This document shows positions 52,911 to 63,760 of a stretch of 64,000 bases of DNA, piece after piece. Position numbers and translations under genes: made by a program. Position 1 is the first letter of the stretch; each line of letters opens with the position of its first letter. The notes under the pieces are model-generated. The model saw nothing but the letters and a program-made list of their open reading frames with translations, was not told the origin of the DNA and did not search any database. The stretch is from Dolomedes plantarius (lineage: Eukaryota; Arthropoda; Arachnida; Araneae; Dolomedidae). The stretch covers positions 138,247,034-138,311,033 of the forward strand of contig OU015496.1 of the NCBI GenBank assembly GCA_907164885.2, read 5' to 3'.

Positions 52911-53731
52911 CAAAAAGAATAAATTAGGCAAGATAAAATATTCCAAACTAACAGTTGGGTGACATATTTAATTTTAAATTTTCCTCAGCTGCTCATTTTA
53001 CAGGGAGTAAATTTAGCCATATTACCTATGGAATCAAGCATGTGAAAAATTGCTCATCCTATCTAGATCTTTCCCTTATCGCCAAAATATTAATGCAGTT
53101 AATGATCTCTCCTCCTACTTCTTATCTCGATTAATCAGGTTTAATAGTATCGAACATCCTATAAATGCTACATAATCCAAGCTCTCCTAGTTCTAATTGG
53201 GAAGACTTTTATCATGTGGAACAGCAAAGGAAATTTTCCCATTTAGCTTGTAAAAGTTTCGATAAGGTAAGCTCGTAATTTAAAATATTATTTTTTTTCG
53301 AAACAACATGTTTTAATTGTTTTTTACGAACGATATATTCACCGATTTAAATTTTAAAGCCCTGTGTGAATAATACAGAAGAGTGCTAAAACACATAAAA
53401 CATGTAAAAAGGTTTCATTAATTTATAATAAAATACTCACAAAAATATAGAACTTTAATCCATCGTGAATAATACTAAAAAAATCCACAGAAAAATACAA
53501 ACCATTTTATAAAAATTCAAAACATATAATAGCATGATAACTAAAGTTTGTTATAATACGTATATAACTGATGTAATATATGTCAAAACACTGTAATAAA
53601 AATACCACATCCTTGAAAATGGAAACACTATGGGAAAAGATAAATATCAGTTATGGTAGATGTTATAGTATTGGCTATCTAAATAATCTACCGATCAGAA
53701 TATCCTTTACATCCAGTAATTCATTCATTAT
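52909..53731. other. Unassigned AT-rich DNA
   Basis: Nothing recognisable. Confidence 0.5.
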
Positions 53732-54030
53732 GTTATGAATCCGAAGTTAGCAGCACCTTCAATGTTATTATCTAAACAGCCTGTACTTAAACTGCAGTTA
53801 TATCGGTGGAACAGAGGAGTTTTTAACAGCTGTTCAGCCATAGCTGTCACGGGACGTCATTGTTCTAGTGCGCTCACTTAGCGTTTGGATATGGAGTAGA
53901 CAGTAAGCTTAGCACTCTCTCCTGTCTTCGTTATACAATGTAATTATATTCCATCTTTATACATCTTATCTATGTTAAGCAACTAAATATCAATAGTGTG
54001 CTAGAGTTAAGAAATTTATTAATCCCATCG
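53732..54030 (+). mobile_element. Possible solo LTR (tentative)
   Basis: Starts TGTTATGAATCCGAAGTTAG, is less AT-rich than its surroundings, and holds a TATA-like 'ggatatggagtagacag' followed by a CT-rich start region and 'gtaattatattccatcttta'. The layout resembles a Ty1/copia or BEL-type LTR, but the 3' end and a target duplication cannot be placed and no partner LTR is in the window. Confidence 0.3.
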
Positions 54031-54042
54031 ACTGGACTCGTA

Positions 54043-54460
54043 GGCGTAGCGTGCTTCTAACTTTTCAGGGGGCACGAATTGAATTCTGTTAGGGCCCTTC
54101 TCCGCGCACTGACTGCCTGGCGGGGTCCTTAAAATATGAAATATGATTTTTTTAAAATTGAATACAATAGAATTGATGTTTGAGTAGTATTAAAAAGTTA
54201 TACAATGAGAAAAATAAATATAATATAAATAAAATGAGAAAAAAATATATCATCGAATTTTTGTTACGGATCATATCATTGTTAAAAACTATGTTAAGGC
54301 TAAAGACAAAATTGGGATTTTCAGTTTCACAGTTTGAAAAATCGGAAAAAAACAACTTTCTGAAAAGTTGTCTACCCTTTTTCGATTTTAACTGACCATC
54401 TAATAACGTTTCAATTTATTTGAAGTTAAGTTGGGGAGGGCACGTCCCTCCCCCGTGCCG
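54043..54460 (+). mobile_element. MITE-like repeat family N, copy 2
   Basis: Same landmarks as copy 1: 'gggcccttctccgcgcactg', 'gaattgatgtttgagtagta', 'tcagtttcacagtttgaaaa'. The left end 'gtaggcgtagcgtgc' is intact, the right end truncated. Confidence 0.75.
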
Positions 54461-54860
54461 CAGGAATTCCTTTTATATATATATATATATAAACATATGT
54501 TAGGCTCATAGCCCGAAAACGCTCATTGAGTGAAAAAATGTCCACAACGCGTTGTGGCTATTTTAAAGAGACCACAACGCGTTGTGGCTAACTGAAAAAG
54601 ACAACAATACGAAATTCATGTCGTGGTTCTCATGATATTTTACCACTACGCATTGTGGTCGTTAAGAAAAGCCATAACGCGTTCTGAACGTTAGCAGATG
54701 CAACCACGATACCCCGGATAGGTTGTAACTTGTCAACTGGCGCATTTCAAACACCCGTAAAGTTTATTTTCATTCTTGAATGCCATTTGCGATTGTGAAC
54801 ATCTGGGCGCTAATCATGGGTAGTAAAATGAATATATTTTATGATAAATAAATTGAGTTA

Positions 54861-55592
54861 ATGAAGACAAGTGCTGATCACAGTTTTTTAATCAGTGTCG
54901 AACAGTACGAAACGTTACTTCAAGAAACAAAACAGGCCCAGCTTCTTCTAAAAAAACTACCAATCTCTAACGATAAAGCAGTATCGTCGTCTTAAACCAT
55001 AAGATATCTTAAAAATTGGTGACTGAAAAATTGATTGAAAGTGATCCACGTTATCTGTGGAGAAAGCAACGAGAATCGGGGATATGGTGCAAATGTTACT
55101 TCTAAGTTCTGTCTAAGAAAGGACACCATTAACGCTGAGGGAGAATGTACCAAATCCGGCCAAGAGAAACAGGTACATGAATTAATTTCACTATCCAACT
55201 CAAAATTTCCTGCTGTTGAAATCGGTTATAACGTGTTATTTAGGGTACCTGGGGTTGATGAGGACGTACAGCTCCCAGAAATGTTTCAGTTGTTGTTATG
55301 ACCATTTATCCATGAGGTCTCTATTAATTAGGAAACATGGAAGGTCTTCGTGATCGACTTTATGCTCGTAAGGAATTTACAATTTCAGAGAGTAATTTTA
55401 TTAACATCCAGGACGTACCTTCAACTCCATTAACACTTCGCTCAGGATCTATGTTATAATATGGAAGTCAGGAAGGGTTTATAATGTGTCACTGTAAAAG
55501 ATTCTGTACTGATAAAAAATACAAATGTCGCCCAAAGAACATCAAATGTAACTCAAAATGTCACGGTAATAGCTCTTGTAAAAATAAATAAC
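54861..55592 (+). pseudogene. KRBA2-like integrase-type transposase, N- and C-terminal remnants
   Basis: ATG at 54861 opens 44 codons including SVEQYETLLQETKQAQLLLK, an N-terminal helix typical of the family, then a stop at 54993. The integrase core is absent. From about 55165 the C-terminal region resumes: QVHELISLSNSKFPAVEIGY and NVLFRVPGVDEDVQ, then after a frameshift MEGLRDRLYARKEFTISESN, FINIQDVPSTPLTLRSGS, a stop at about 55456, and a cysteine-rich tail with spaced C residues: CHCKRFCTDKKYKCRPKNIK, CNSKCHGNSSCKNK. The VP-VD motif, the LYARxxF motif and the Cys tail in that order are diagnostic of KRBA2-like proteins. Confidence 0.82.
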
Positions 55593-55914
55593 TCTGCAAC
55601 ATCTGTAGTAACGTTTTGAAACACTTATTAACTTTTGCTACAATATTACTAGTAAAACCTGCTTTGCCATTCGAATACTTAAACTCATTAGAGAGCTGTT
55701 CCCTCAATAATTTTACATGGGTATATAGTCCCCCAGACAATCACTTCTTTCTCAAAAAATGTGCACCCTTTTGGTCACGTTATCTGCTTTCATCGCTTAT
55801 CAGCGGAAACAGAAAATACCAATGTTAATCCCTTAAAAGGGGTTGCCTAACTTTTGTCGATAACATTCTCCTTTGATCCCTTTTTTTACTCGCAGACACA
55901 TCAATAATCTTTGT
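55593..55914. other. Interior of Ginger-like element, unassigned
   Basis: Contains an open frame at 55616-55828 (70 codons) with no recognisable motif. Confidence 0.4.
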
Positions 55915-56260
55915 CCACAGAACTAGCCGTGCGCCTTGGCGCTGGAATTGGCGTGATATACTCCAGATGGTGTCTGAATCAAGAAGTCACGTGACTTTCC
56001 CAGCACGGGGCAAAGCTTGAAGAAAAACAGACAGAGGGATCTCTCGGGAGCCTTGCGGTAGGACGATGCAGTCTTTACTACTCCTGTTTCCGACGCCCTG
56101 GAAGAAGCAATTCCAATGCCGTTACTGGACGCCATCTCGCCCGCCTGATCCTTGCTGACTGGAGATCGACCACCATGTACCTCTATTTGTAAATGGCAAT
56201 AAGCCACTGTCCTTAAGCCTCCTCTAACTAACTTAAATTGAAAAATAAATCCGAAGTACT
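55915..56260 (-). other. GC-richer segment inside Ginger-like element
   Basis: Base composition changes sharply. On the minus strand a frame of 113 codons (56264-55923) contains gagATGgcg at about 56137, a good translation-start context, followed by MASSNGIGIASSRASETGVV. A TATA-like 'gtatatgaagtac' lies at about 56255-56268 upstream on that strand. No protein family recognised. It could be a captured host first exon, a promoter or LTR piece, or native element sequence. Confidence 0.35.
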
Positions 56261-56806
56261 TCATATACTCGTGTCTGTCACCCTTTCATCTTTTTTTTTC
56301 AGAATGACCAGCACTGGCCATGTTATATGTGTATCCGTTAGATATTAAGATATGGAGTTCCTTTCTTCCAATGACATTTTAGTGCCACAATGGACAACAA
56401 TTTACTGTCACAACATCCTTGATAATTTTATTACGAACTTTATTGTTTTAATAATTTTATTTCCAACATATCAACAATAATTTTAATAGTAATTTTATTT
56501 CCAACAATGAAAGATAATGATTAAAGATAAAGAAACTATAATGAACAAGAATGTTTTATTTTCTTAACAGAACCTCTTTATTAGTTAACGTCCAGAAGAT
56601 GTGGTTACAGTGTCAGTCGTATCGTAGTTCCATCAGCTAACGTTCAGAACGCGTTATGGCTTTTCTTAATGACCACAATGCGTAGTGGTCAAATACCATG
56701 AGAGCCACGACGCGAATTTCGTATTCTGCTCTTTTTGAGCCAACCACAACACGTTATGGACGTTTTTTTTGCTCAATGGCATTTTCGGTCTCTGAACTTA
56801 ACACTA

Positions 56807-56873
<67 letters not shown>
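56807..56873. repeat. (CA)n(TA)n microsatellite
   Basis: Ten CA then about 23 TA units abutting the right end of the Ginger-like element. Confidence 0.97.
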
Positions 56874-56880
<7 letters not shown>

Positions 56881-57059
56881 AAACTAGTAATTTCTTAATT
56901 CAACACACTTAACATTTAAAAACTGCTAATTCCTCACTTTACTATTCCAAATTACAAACCCTTTTTTAATCCCTTAAACTATTTAATTCCCTTTGGGCAT
57001 TCGCGTTAAATTCCATTATTACAGCCGTAGGCAAAATCATTCAAGATGGCTGTCTTTTT

Positions 57060-57178
57060 TAACTAAAGAGACGCTTTTAACTAAAAAGACAAGTCTTTTA
57101 ACTAAAAAGACAAGTCGCTTTTAACTAAAAAGACAAGTTTAGTTAAAAGACAAGTCTTTTAACTAAAAAGACTTGTGT
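57060..57178. repeat. Minisatellite, 'ttttaactaaaaagacaagt' units
   Basis: About six imperfect 17-21 bp units. One unit (57139-57150) is inverted ('agtttagttaaaagac'), giving a local hairpin. Confidence 0.9.
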
Positions 57179-58238
57179 CGACGACTTGTTCTTTCGGACA
57201 GACTACCATTCCAGTGTCTACAGAGATGACTGTGATGTGGGGTTGCGGCATTCTTCTTTTTAATGACCGACGGCCGTACTACCATATCACACACACATAT
57301 ATATATATATATTTATTTATTTTAGGAGCAAAATGATTTATGCGACGATAACACGACAGTATTTTATGTATTGAACGATTGATTTATCGTGTGCTTTATC
57401 GTATAGAACGCAGTATTTGATGTTATTCACCGTTAAAGAATTTATTCCATAATTATTTGACAAATGAGGGAAATTTAAGGTCAATGAACAATATTTTCTT
57501 TCAAATTTATATCTTGATAATATTTTTTTTCTAATTCGGCAGTAAAATAAAGGCCTTAAAGCTTAATAATGACTACGACTATGAACATCTCCTAAACAAA
57601 TGTATTCGCTAGTAGTCATTTCTACTTAAATCGCGCACTTAAACCTCATATCTAAGCAGAAATGACTTTCCCACAAACAATGCAATCCGTTGCAATCTTA
57701 TATCCTCATCAACAACAGAGAGAACAAAACTTATTAGTTTCCGACAAAACTGCGTTCTTTTCAGCCAGTAATTGAAGATGTCACATCTATTCTCCGATTT
57801 GTCCAGCATCGAATTCCTCCGTATTTAATCAGGAACGCGCAAATTTCCCCCATCTAACGCTGTATTGTAGGCCTGGGTGATGTATGCAGATCTAAGTTGA
57901 AATCGGCAGCAGGATTAGACAATCTCCGTTTTAGCATATGAGTTAGGCCTTTAACAGATTTAATGGAATCTAATCCGTTATTTATGTGTAGTATGTGAAT
58001 TAAGTCTTATAGTTTATCCAAATTTTTATAATTTTCTCGTGCTTTTAAAATTTTGATAAATCATTGATAAAAACCGTTCTGAATTCGATTAAATTTCGTA
58101 AAACATTTTGTTGACATTAGGTATTAAACACTGCGAGATAGATTTCCAGCCCTGAGGATATAAATGTTTCACCGAAAGAAAATATCTGAAACATAATCAT
58201 AGATAAAAATTTACTCCTATTCCCGTAGCAGTCAATAA

Positions 58239-58242
<4 letters not shown>
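57179..58242. other. Unassigned DNA with a short hairpin
   Basis: (TA)n at 57297-57313. 'agtcatttct' (57617) and 'agaaatgact' (57658) form a 10-bp inverted repeat around a 31-bp loop. Otherwise nothing recognisable. Confidence 0.45.

Positions 58243-58309
<67 letters not shown>
58243..58309. repeat. (TA)n(TG)n microsatellite
   Basis: Followed by a roughly 120-bp sequence ending 'cagagtgtatata' and more TA/TG patches (58436-58500), possibly a decayed transposon end. Confidence 0.95.
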
Positions 58310-58311
<2 letters not shown>

Positions 58312-58509
58312 CCCTTGTCTCATTGGCGTGTAAATTTTAATCATTTGCATATCTCTTACCAAACTACATTCCTGCCAAGTTTCGTGATAGTAGTAGCTCG
58401 ATTCCTTCTGGGTGCATATATTTTTTTGTGACAGAGTGTATATACATGTGTGTGTGTATGTGAGTATAATCAGAGTGTATATATATATGTGTGTGTATGT
58501 GAGTATAAT

Positions 58510-59405
58510 AATTTTCACATAATGAATTTAGGATTAAGGAGAGAGATGTGTTGAGTAATCATCCACAAATAAGGGAGTGCAGTTTATTGAATTGTCTGCA
58601 TTATGAAGACATATTTCCAGTAGTGGCCCATCGGACATTACCTGGAGATCGTAAAGGGAAAGTCGCACGATTGCAGGACAACACAAAGTTATGGAAGATC
58701 TTGACCTTTCATAGCGAACAAAAATTTACAAAAAGCAGAGTCCTCCGTACAGGCGTATATGAAATGAACATTTCGTAATTTTGCCACAAGGGTTGGAATT
58801 ATTCCATTCGTTAGAATCAATCACATGTCCTATACCCTTTTATTTCTCATGTGATTTTTGTTGATGTGTGATGCGGTAATAAAACATAATTGCAATATTT
58901 CACGCATTTTATTTGACACACGTTAAGAACACAACTACATCCAGGCAACACGGACAGATACATTACAAAGACTGTAACAGAACATATCGTTTCAGCCGTT
59001 AGGCGGCGTTAACAGATTGTTCACGTGGGTATATTACAATTCTAGCTCCAACAGTTCCAAATTGCCCAGACTGATGACACTTGCTTCTGCATTCTGTTAG
59101 TGAGTAGATATTTGAAAACATAATCATAGTTAAGTTCCTATGATTGGCCTTATTTATTATATACAAACTTCACTGAGGCCCACGGGTTCAGACCATATAT
59201 TCTAATATTATTCAATTTTAAGCGTCCATTGAGGGTTGGAGTATTTCTAGTGCCTGGGAAAAAAACAATGGCACGTGCATTAAAGGGTAGTGTAAAGTTT
59301 CAATTAAGTTATTTCTAGGTCCCATTTTGGAAGAGGGTCGTATTTTGTTAGAAAAGATAATTTGGACTAAGCTTTGGGTTATAACTAGGACTAGGCATTC
59401 TTTCG

Positions 59406-59406
<1 letters not shown>
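58510..59406. other. Unassigned DNA
   Basis: An open plus frame (58548-58778, 76 codons) is unrecognised. Sequence is moderately less AT-rich at 58600-58700 and 59220-59300. Confidence 0.4.
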
Positions 59407-59473
<67 letters not shown>

Positions 59474-59474
59474 A
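59407..59474. repeat. (TA)n(TATG)n microsatellite left of SINE S7
   Basis: Directly abuts the SINE head. Confidence 0.97.
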
Positions 59475-59817
59475 GGGCGCTGTAGCCCAGTTGACAAGGG
59501 CAGAAGGCTAGTGATCTGAAAATCACCAGTTCGATGCTCGTCGCTGACAAAGTCACTGCCGTGTACACTAATGGCGGCTGGTGCACGCAAATTCTGCCGT
59601 GGCTGCAATGACCTCCAAGTTCTCAAAATTACCTCTGTAAGTGCGGGGTCAAGTGTTCTGGTCTCGTCACTTGACTTGGTTCAAAATTACGGGACTAGTC
59701 CTTTGGCAAGTCGGACACCAACCCTTGTGGTGCCAGTCAAACAGGAGCCGCACATTCATCGCTGATAGCCTTCGGGACTTGATCTGATGTTCCTGTCGGT
59801 CAAGTGACATAAGCAGC

Positions 59818-59818
<1 letters not shown>
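59475..59818 (+). mobile_element. tRNA-derived SINE, copy S7
   Basis: A-box-like 'gctgtagcccagttgacaag' at 59480 and B-box-like 'ccagttcgatgctcg' at about 59526-59540. The body is GC-rich. The tail 'cttgtggtgccagtcaaaca', 'ggagccgca', 'gtcaagtgacataagc' matches the tail of S3. It carries (TA)n arrays at both ends. Confidence 0.8.
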
Positions 59819-59912
<94 letters not shown>

Positions 59913-59923
59913 TACGTGTGTTT
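59819..59923. repeat. (TA)n(TG)n microsatellite right of SINE S7
   Basis: Starts directly at the SINE tail; TA about 56 bp then TG about 35 bp, ending tacgtacgtgtg. Confidence 0.97.
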
Positions 59924-61280
59924 AATAAGTAGTAAAAAGGGCCTCTGAACTCTTAGCGTAAAAAATTACGGGCTTTGTATATGTGGCCTAAAGTCAAAGA
60001 AGCTTTAATAAAATATAAAACAATTAAAATTGGATATGCATTGGAAGTTGGGATAGAATTGAGGGTTTTCCCAATTTCTTAGAGCGCAAGCGTCATACAT
60101 TATCTTCTTTCATTCATCATGATTATATAGGAAATGTCATGAATGCAAGTTTTTCAATGAAATTGGGTGAAGTATTTAGTAAATTAAAAATTCCTTCTTG
60201 AGAAGAACATAAACCTTTTCCTTTTATGATTTTATCAAACTGAATAATCTTGCCTAATATCATATCATTAAATTCGTTTTAAAATAATGAATATTGTGGA
60301 TTTATATCTTAAATAACGTAAGTTTCACATACGTTGCATTCAATACGTAAAGAAGTTGCTTTACAAAAAAGATTCTTTCCCCTGTCCTTCTATTGTTTTC
60401 TTAGCAAAAACCAAGTTTTTAGAAACCCCTCAAGTAAAATTCATACATATCCTTGAAACTAATATGTCTTCAAATGAACATTAGCAGATATACAAATACA
60501 TTTTATGCTTTTCTCTTCTAAATACCCTCATATTATCCAAAATTAACCATGAATTTCATAACACATCTATATCATGTCTGTTCACAGAAGTAAGGAAAAT
60601 TTTAATCCTAAGCTAGTGATTTATTTCTACTCAGTTGAAGGGACTTGAACTTAACAATCAAACCATTTTGCAAAACGTCCATTGTATTTTATGCAGCTGA
60701 GAGATCGGTTGTAATTGTAAAGCGTAATAACTTACAACCACTTAACAATAGATTCCTGCAGACAACTGGATCGAAATTTCAGCCTATTATCATGACAGAA
60801 AGGACAGAATATGGACATTTAACGGCTGGGCTTCCCTACAATGACGTATTTGAAATTCGTGGAGCTATAATAGGGCTATACTTCTTTACATAAATTAGCC
60901 TGGGTTGTGTTTTCTCGACTTTAAAATAGGATAATTTGAATCGTCAGCAGTTTATTATATAGTTACAGTTACTAGAATGCGTGAAGCTGTTGGATAATTG
61001 GGGCTCATTATGCGTTTGTCAATAGTTGGTTTTAATCAAATACCTATGGATACGCTATTATGTTAGAAAAGTGGTCAAACAGTTTGTTAACTGGAAATTT
61101 AAAATGAATTCAAAATATTGACACTGAAATGCAGGAAAATTAATATCTTAGTTTAGTTTATAATATTAAAAAGATAAAAGTTAAAATAAGAAGTTAATAA
61201 TATTTTTATGGGTGTAATATATGTTCATAATTTACCATTAAATATGTATTGTGTCAGGTACAGAGCAAATTTTAAATAAA
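59924..61280. other. Unassigned AT-rich DNA
   Basis: The plus frame at 60645-60893 (82 codons) has no recognisable motif and ordinary composition. No other feature. Confidence 0.45.
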
Positions 61281-61291
61281 CTAGCCGCTGC

Positions 61292-61308
61292 GCGACCAGC
61301 ATGGTCGC
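61292..61308 (-). terminator. Helitron 3' hairpin
   Basis: A 7-bp perfect stem with a 3-base loop. In Helitrons such a hairpin marks the replication stop near the CTRR end. The sequence is direct; the function is inferred from the class. Confidence 0.75.
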
Positions 61309-61554
61309 TTTTAGTTTTATATTTTATTTTACAAAACAACTCAACTGAAAGAAACGTATGTAAGGAATGTTATTATTACCTTTCATAAATATACGTTGTT
61401 AAGTGGTAGTGTGATCTCAGCCAAAAAATTTATAATCATTGCAAAATTCTTTTTAAAGGCGATTCTAAAACATCGTGATTAAAAATATATAAATTTCCAT
61501 TAATTCAGAACAGAGTTAAAGATAAGTCTGAGAAACCCAACAACAAAGATTTTT

Positions 61555-61840
61555 AAAATTACATTCCTCTCTGTATGTAATATTTTTCCAAAATTAAGAT
61601 ATCTACACTTTATCATTACATCAAATAAGAAATTGTTGGAGAAAATTTTGTTCACTTATAAAATGGAGTACAAATTCCGCAAGTACTAAAATATAGTATG
61701 GATTACATCACTCTCTATATGTACTATTGTTCACAATTCAGATATCTACACTTAATCATACCAAATAAAAAAAATTGTTGGGAAAATTTCTTTACTTATA
61801 AAATGGAGTAAAAATTCAGCAAGTACTACTTAAAATGTGT
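61555..61840. repeat. Tandem duplication, about 142 bp, near Helitron 3' end
   Basis: Units at about 61558 and 61702 share 'ttacat..ctctct.tatgta', 'agatatctacact', 'aaattgttgg.gaaaatt' and 'acttataaaatggagta'. Confidence 0.82.
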
Positions 61841-62039
61841 AGACAATTAACTCTTACTTACTATTAAGATATTATAATGCAATTATTAATATTTTACTAT
61901 GATATTCCTCAAACTTCTTGATATACATAGTTGAGTGTAGTAAAGCGCTTTTAAATAAAAAGCTGGCTTTATTACATGTTTGCGATAAAAGTCGGAATCA
62001 AATTTAACGCCGACAGATAATTATAGAGTTGAGTGGAGT

Positions 62040-63245
62040 AATTTAGGACGTAGCCTGTTGCAAGACAGTTTTATGAGTTTTGAAGATGGGAAGGTCTGAG
62101 AAGGAGACACATATAAGGTGACGGAACCAAACGATGAAGTTATATTTACAAAAGCTTTTTATGTTAGATTTATGGCAGTACGGTTCGAAAAGTGGCCTTT
62201 TTGAAAACCTTGGATGGTCGGAAGGGCAGGCAGTGAGGGCGTAATGCTTTTGAGTTAAGAAGCCAATGAGAAGGTGAGAGAGGGAGTACAGCAAATGAAA
62301 AGTTTACTGTTGCCGGATTGGCTGATTGAAGTTTATGAGAAGGTGGAGTCATAAGTATGAAAGGGGATTAAAATAATATATAGAAGAGTTTGAAAAAAAG
62401 AGAGAAAAGAGAGAGAGTCTTGATCGGGGAGGCTGTAGGTCCCCATCTCCAGCACGACTAAAAAAAAAAGTTAAACTTTAAATGGACTTGAGGAGTCCAC
62501 ATAAACCTGTTAAGGCAACTGCGAGACTGCGTTGACCAAGTGAAATAGCCGAGACCAAGAGACTCAGCTCCCGTCCCACAGCCAAGAAGTTACACGACGA
62601 AAAGAGTCCAGCATCCCGTTTCACGACGTGAAGAGATACCCAGCGCCAGAGCAAATATAGTGAAGGTACGATGAGTGGTAATTCACCGTGAAAGGAATAA
62701 AGTTAGCCCCCTGCCCGGCGTAGCAACGTGATCCCTGATCCAAAGCGAGGCGAGAAGGCCAAGATAGCCAAGAGAATTGATGTGAAGCAAATTTGGGTGA
62801 GTGTTAAATCTCAGATTTGACTTGTTCAGTTCCACTTTAGGCTAAGTGAATTTAGTTTTTCGTGAGGAAGGAGTTTTTTAGTGAAAAGGTTTTTAGGGTT
62901 GAACGAATAGTAAAGTTAGTTTGTTGTTGCGCTCGGGACGCTCCCTAACCTTGGCAAAGTAATTATAAAAAAAATAATAATAATTTGTGAACGATATAAA
63001 TATTATTGTGCATTGATTTCGGAAAATGAAAGATTCTTTTGTTACATGTAAATATTAAGTATGTAAATAAACTAAGTTTTCTTATGTTAAACTTTTTAGT
63101 CTGTCTAAATTGAAAGTTGTTGATGTTAATTTACATAATCTAAAATTGAGAATTGTGTATTGGTTTTTGTTCGGTTGCTAAGTTCGACATCCAGAGCTTT
63201 GGGTTGTATTCAAGAAAATAAATATTAAACACAACGCACCCAAAT
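62040..63245 (+). mobile_element. LTR-like or promoter-like cargo inside Helitron C (tentative)
   Basis: A long GC-richer segment with a promoter-like order on the plus strand: a CCAAT box ('agccaatgag', 62259), an inverted one ('gattggctga', 62317), a TATA-like 'aataatatatagaagag' at 62371, a purine-rich leader, then about 600 bp of unique sequence and AATAAA at 63066. This is the layout of a gypsy-type LTR (U3-R-U5). No clear TG/CA ends, target duplication, primer-binding site or partner LTR is visible, so a captured host promoter/5' exon is an alternative. Confidence 0.35.
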
Positions 63246-63331
63246 AAATCCTAAGAAAAATAAATATATTGTACTAACCAAAATAAATTTACGATACGTG
63301 ACTTAAAAACTGGATGTAGCAACACAACATT

Positions 63332-63760
63332 GAGTATTTCAGAAATAGGAGATACTACAGTGACAGAATCAAAAGAACGGACTCTAGATAATCTACATAC
63401 AACTGTCCTTGAGTAAACACTGGATTTGATAGGTCTAAACATATTGTGTCAAAAATTTGTCCTCTTACATACATGAGTATTTCAGAAATAGGAGATACTA
63501 CAGTGACAGAATCAAAAGAACGGACTCTAGATAATCTACATACAACTGTCCTTGAGTAAACACTGGATTTGATAGGTCTAAACATATTGTGTCAAAAATT
63601 TGTCCTCTTACATACATGAGTATTTCAGAAATAGGAGATACTACAGTGACAGAATCAAAAGAACGGACTCTACATAACCTACATACAACTGTCCACGAGT
63701 AAAAACTGGATTTGATAGGTCTAAACATATTTTGTCAAAAGTTTGTCCTCTTACATAAAT
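63332..63760. repeat. Minisatellite, 143-bp unit, three copies
   Basis: Units start at 63332, 63475 and 63618 with 'gagtatttcagaaatagg' and end 'cctcttacatacat'. The first two are nearly identical; the third has several changes. It lies near the Helitron 5' end, and the near-identity suggests recent unequal exchange. Confidence 0.95.

Larger units (their letters stand above)
54498..56809 (+). mobile_element. Ginger/KRBA2-like DNA transposon with long inverted repeats
   Basis: Arms of about 190-220 bp (54498-54717 and 56618-56809) are inverted copies. Each contains several palindromic CCACAACGCGTTGTGG-like motifs and 'gcgttctgaacgttagc'. The element is about 2.3 kb, shorter than the 4-5 kb expected for an intact integrase-bearing relative, so it is a deletion derivative. 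Coding remnants at 54861-55590 match the KRBA2-like protein family, whose integrase resembles that of Ty3/gypsy elements. The integrase core is missing. The right half holds unrelated, GC-richer sequence (55915-56260). TA/CA microsatellites border both ends. Confidence 0.8.

Noticed and set aside
58548..58778. 76-codon frame as a gene
   Set aside because: No recognisable family or start context, and neighbours are microsatellites and repeat debris.
59571..59765. 64-codon frame
   Set aside because: Lies entirely within SINE S7.
60645..60893. 82-codon plus-strand frame as a host exon
   Set aside because: No recognised domain, ordinary composition, and no splice-site pattern strong enough to support it.
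63251..63728. Three repeated 63-76 codon frames (MFRPIKSS...) as a gene family
   Set aside because: They are shadows of the 143-bp minisatellite. The period is not a multiple of three.
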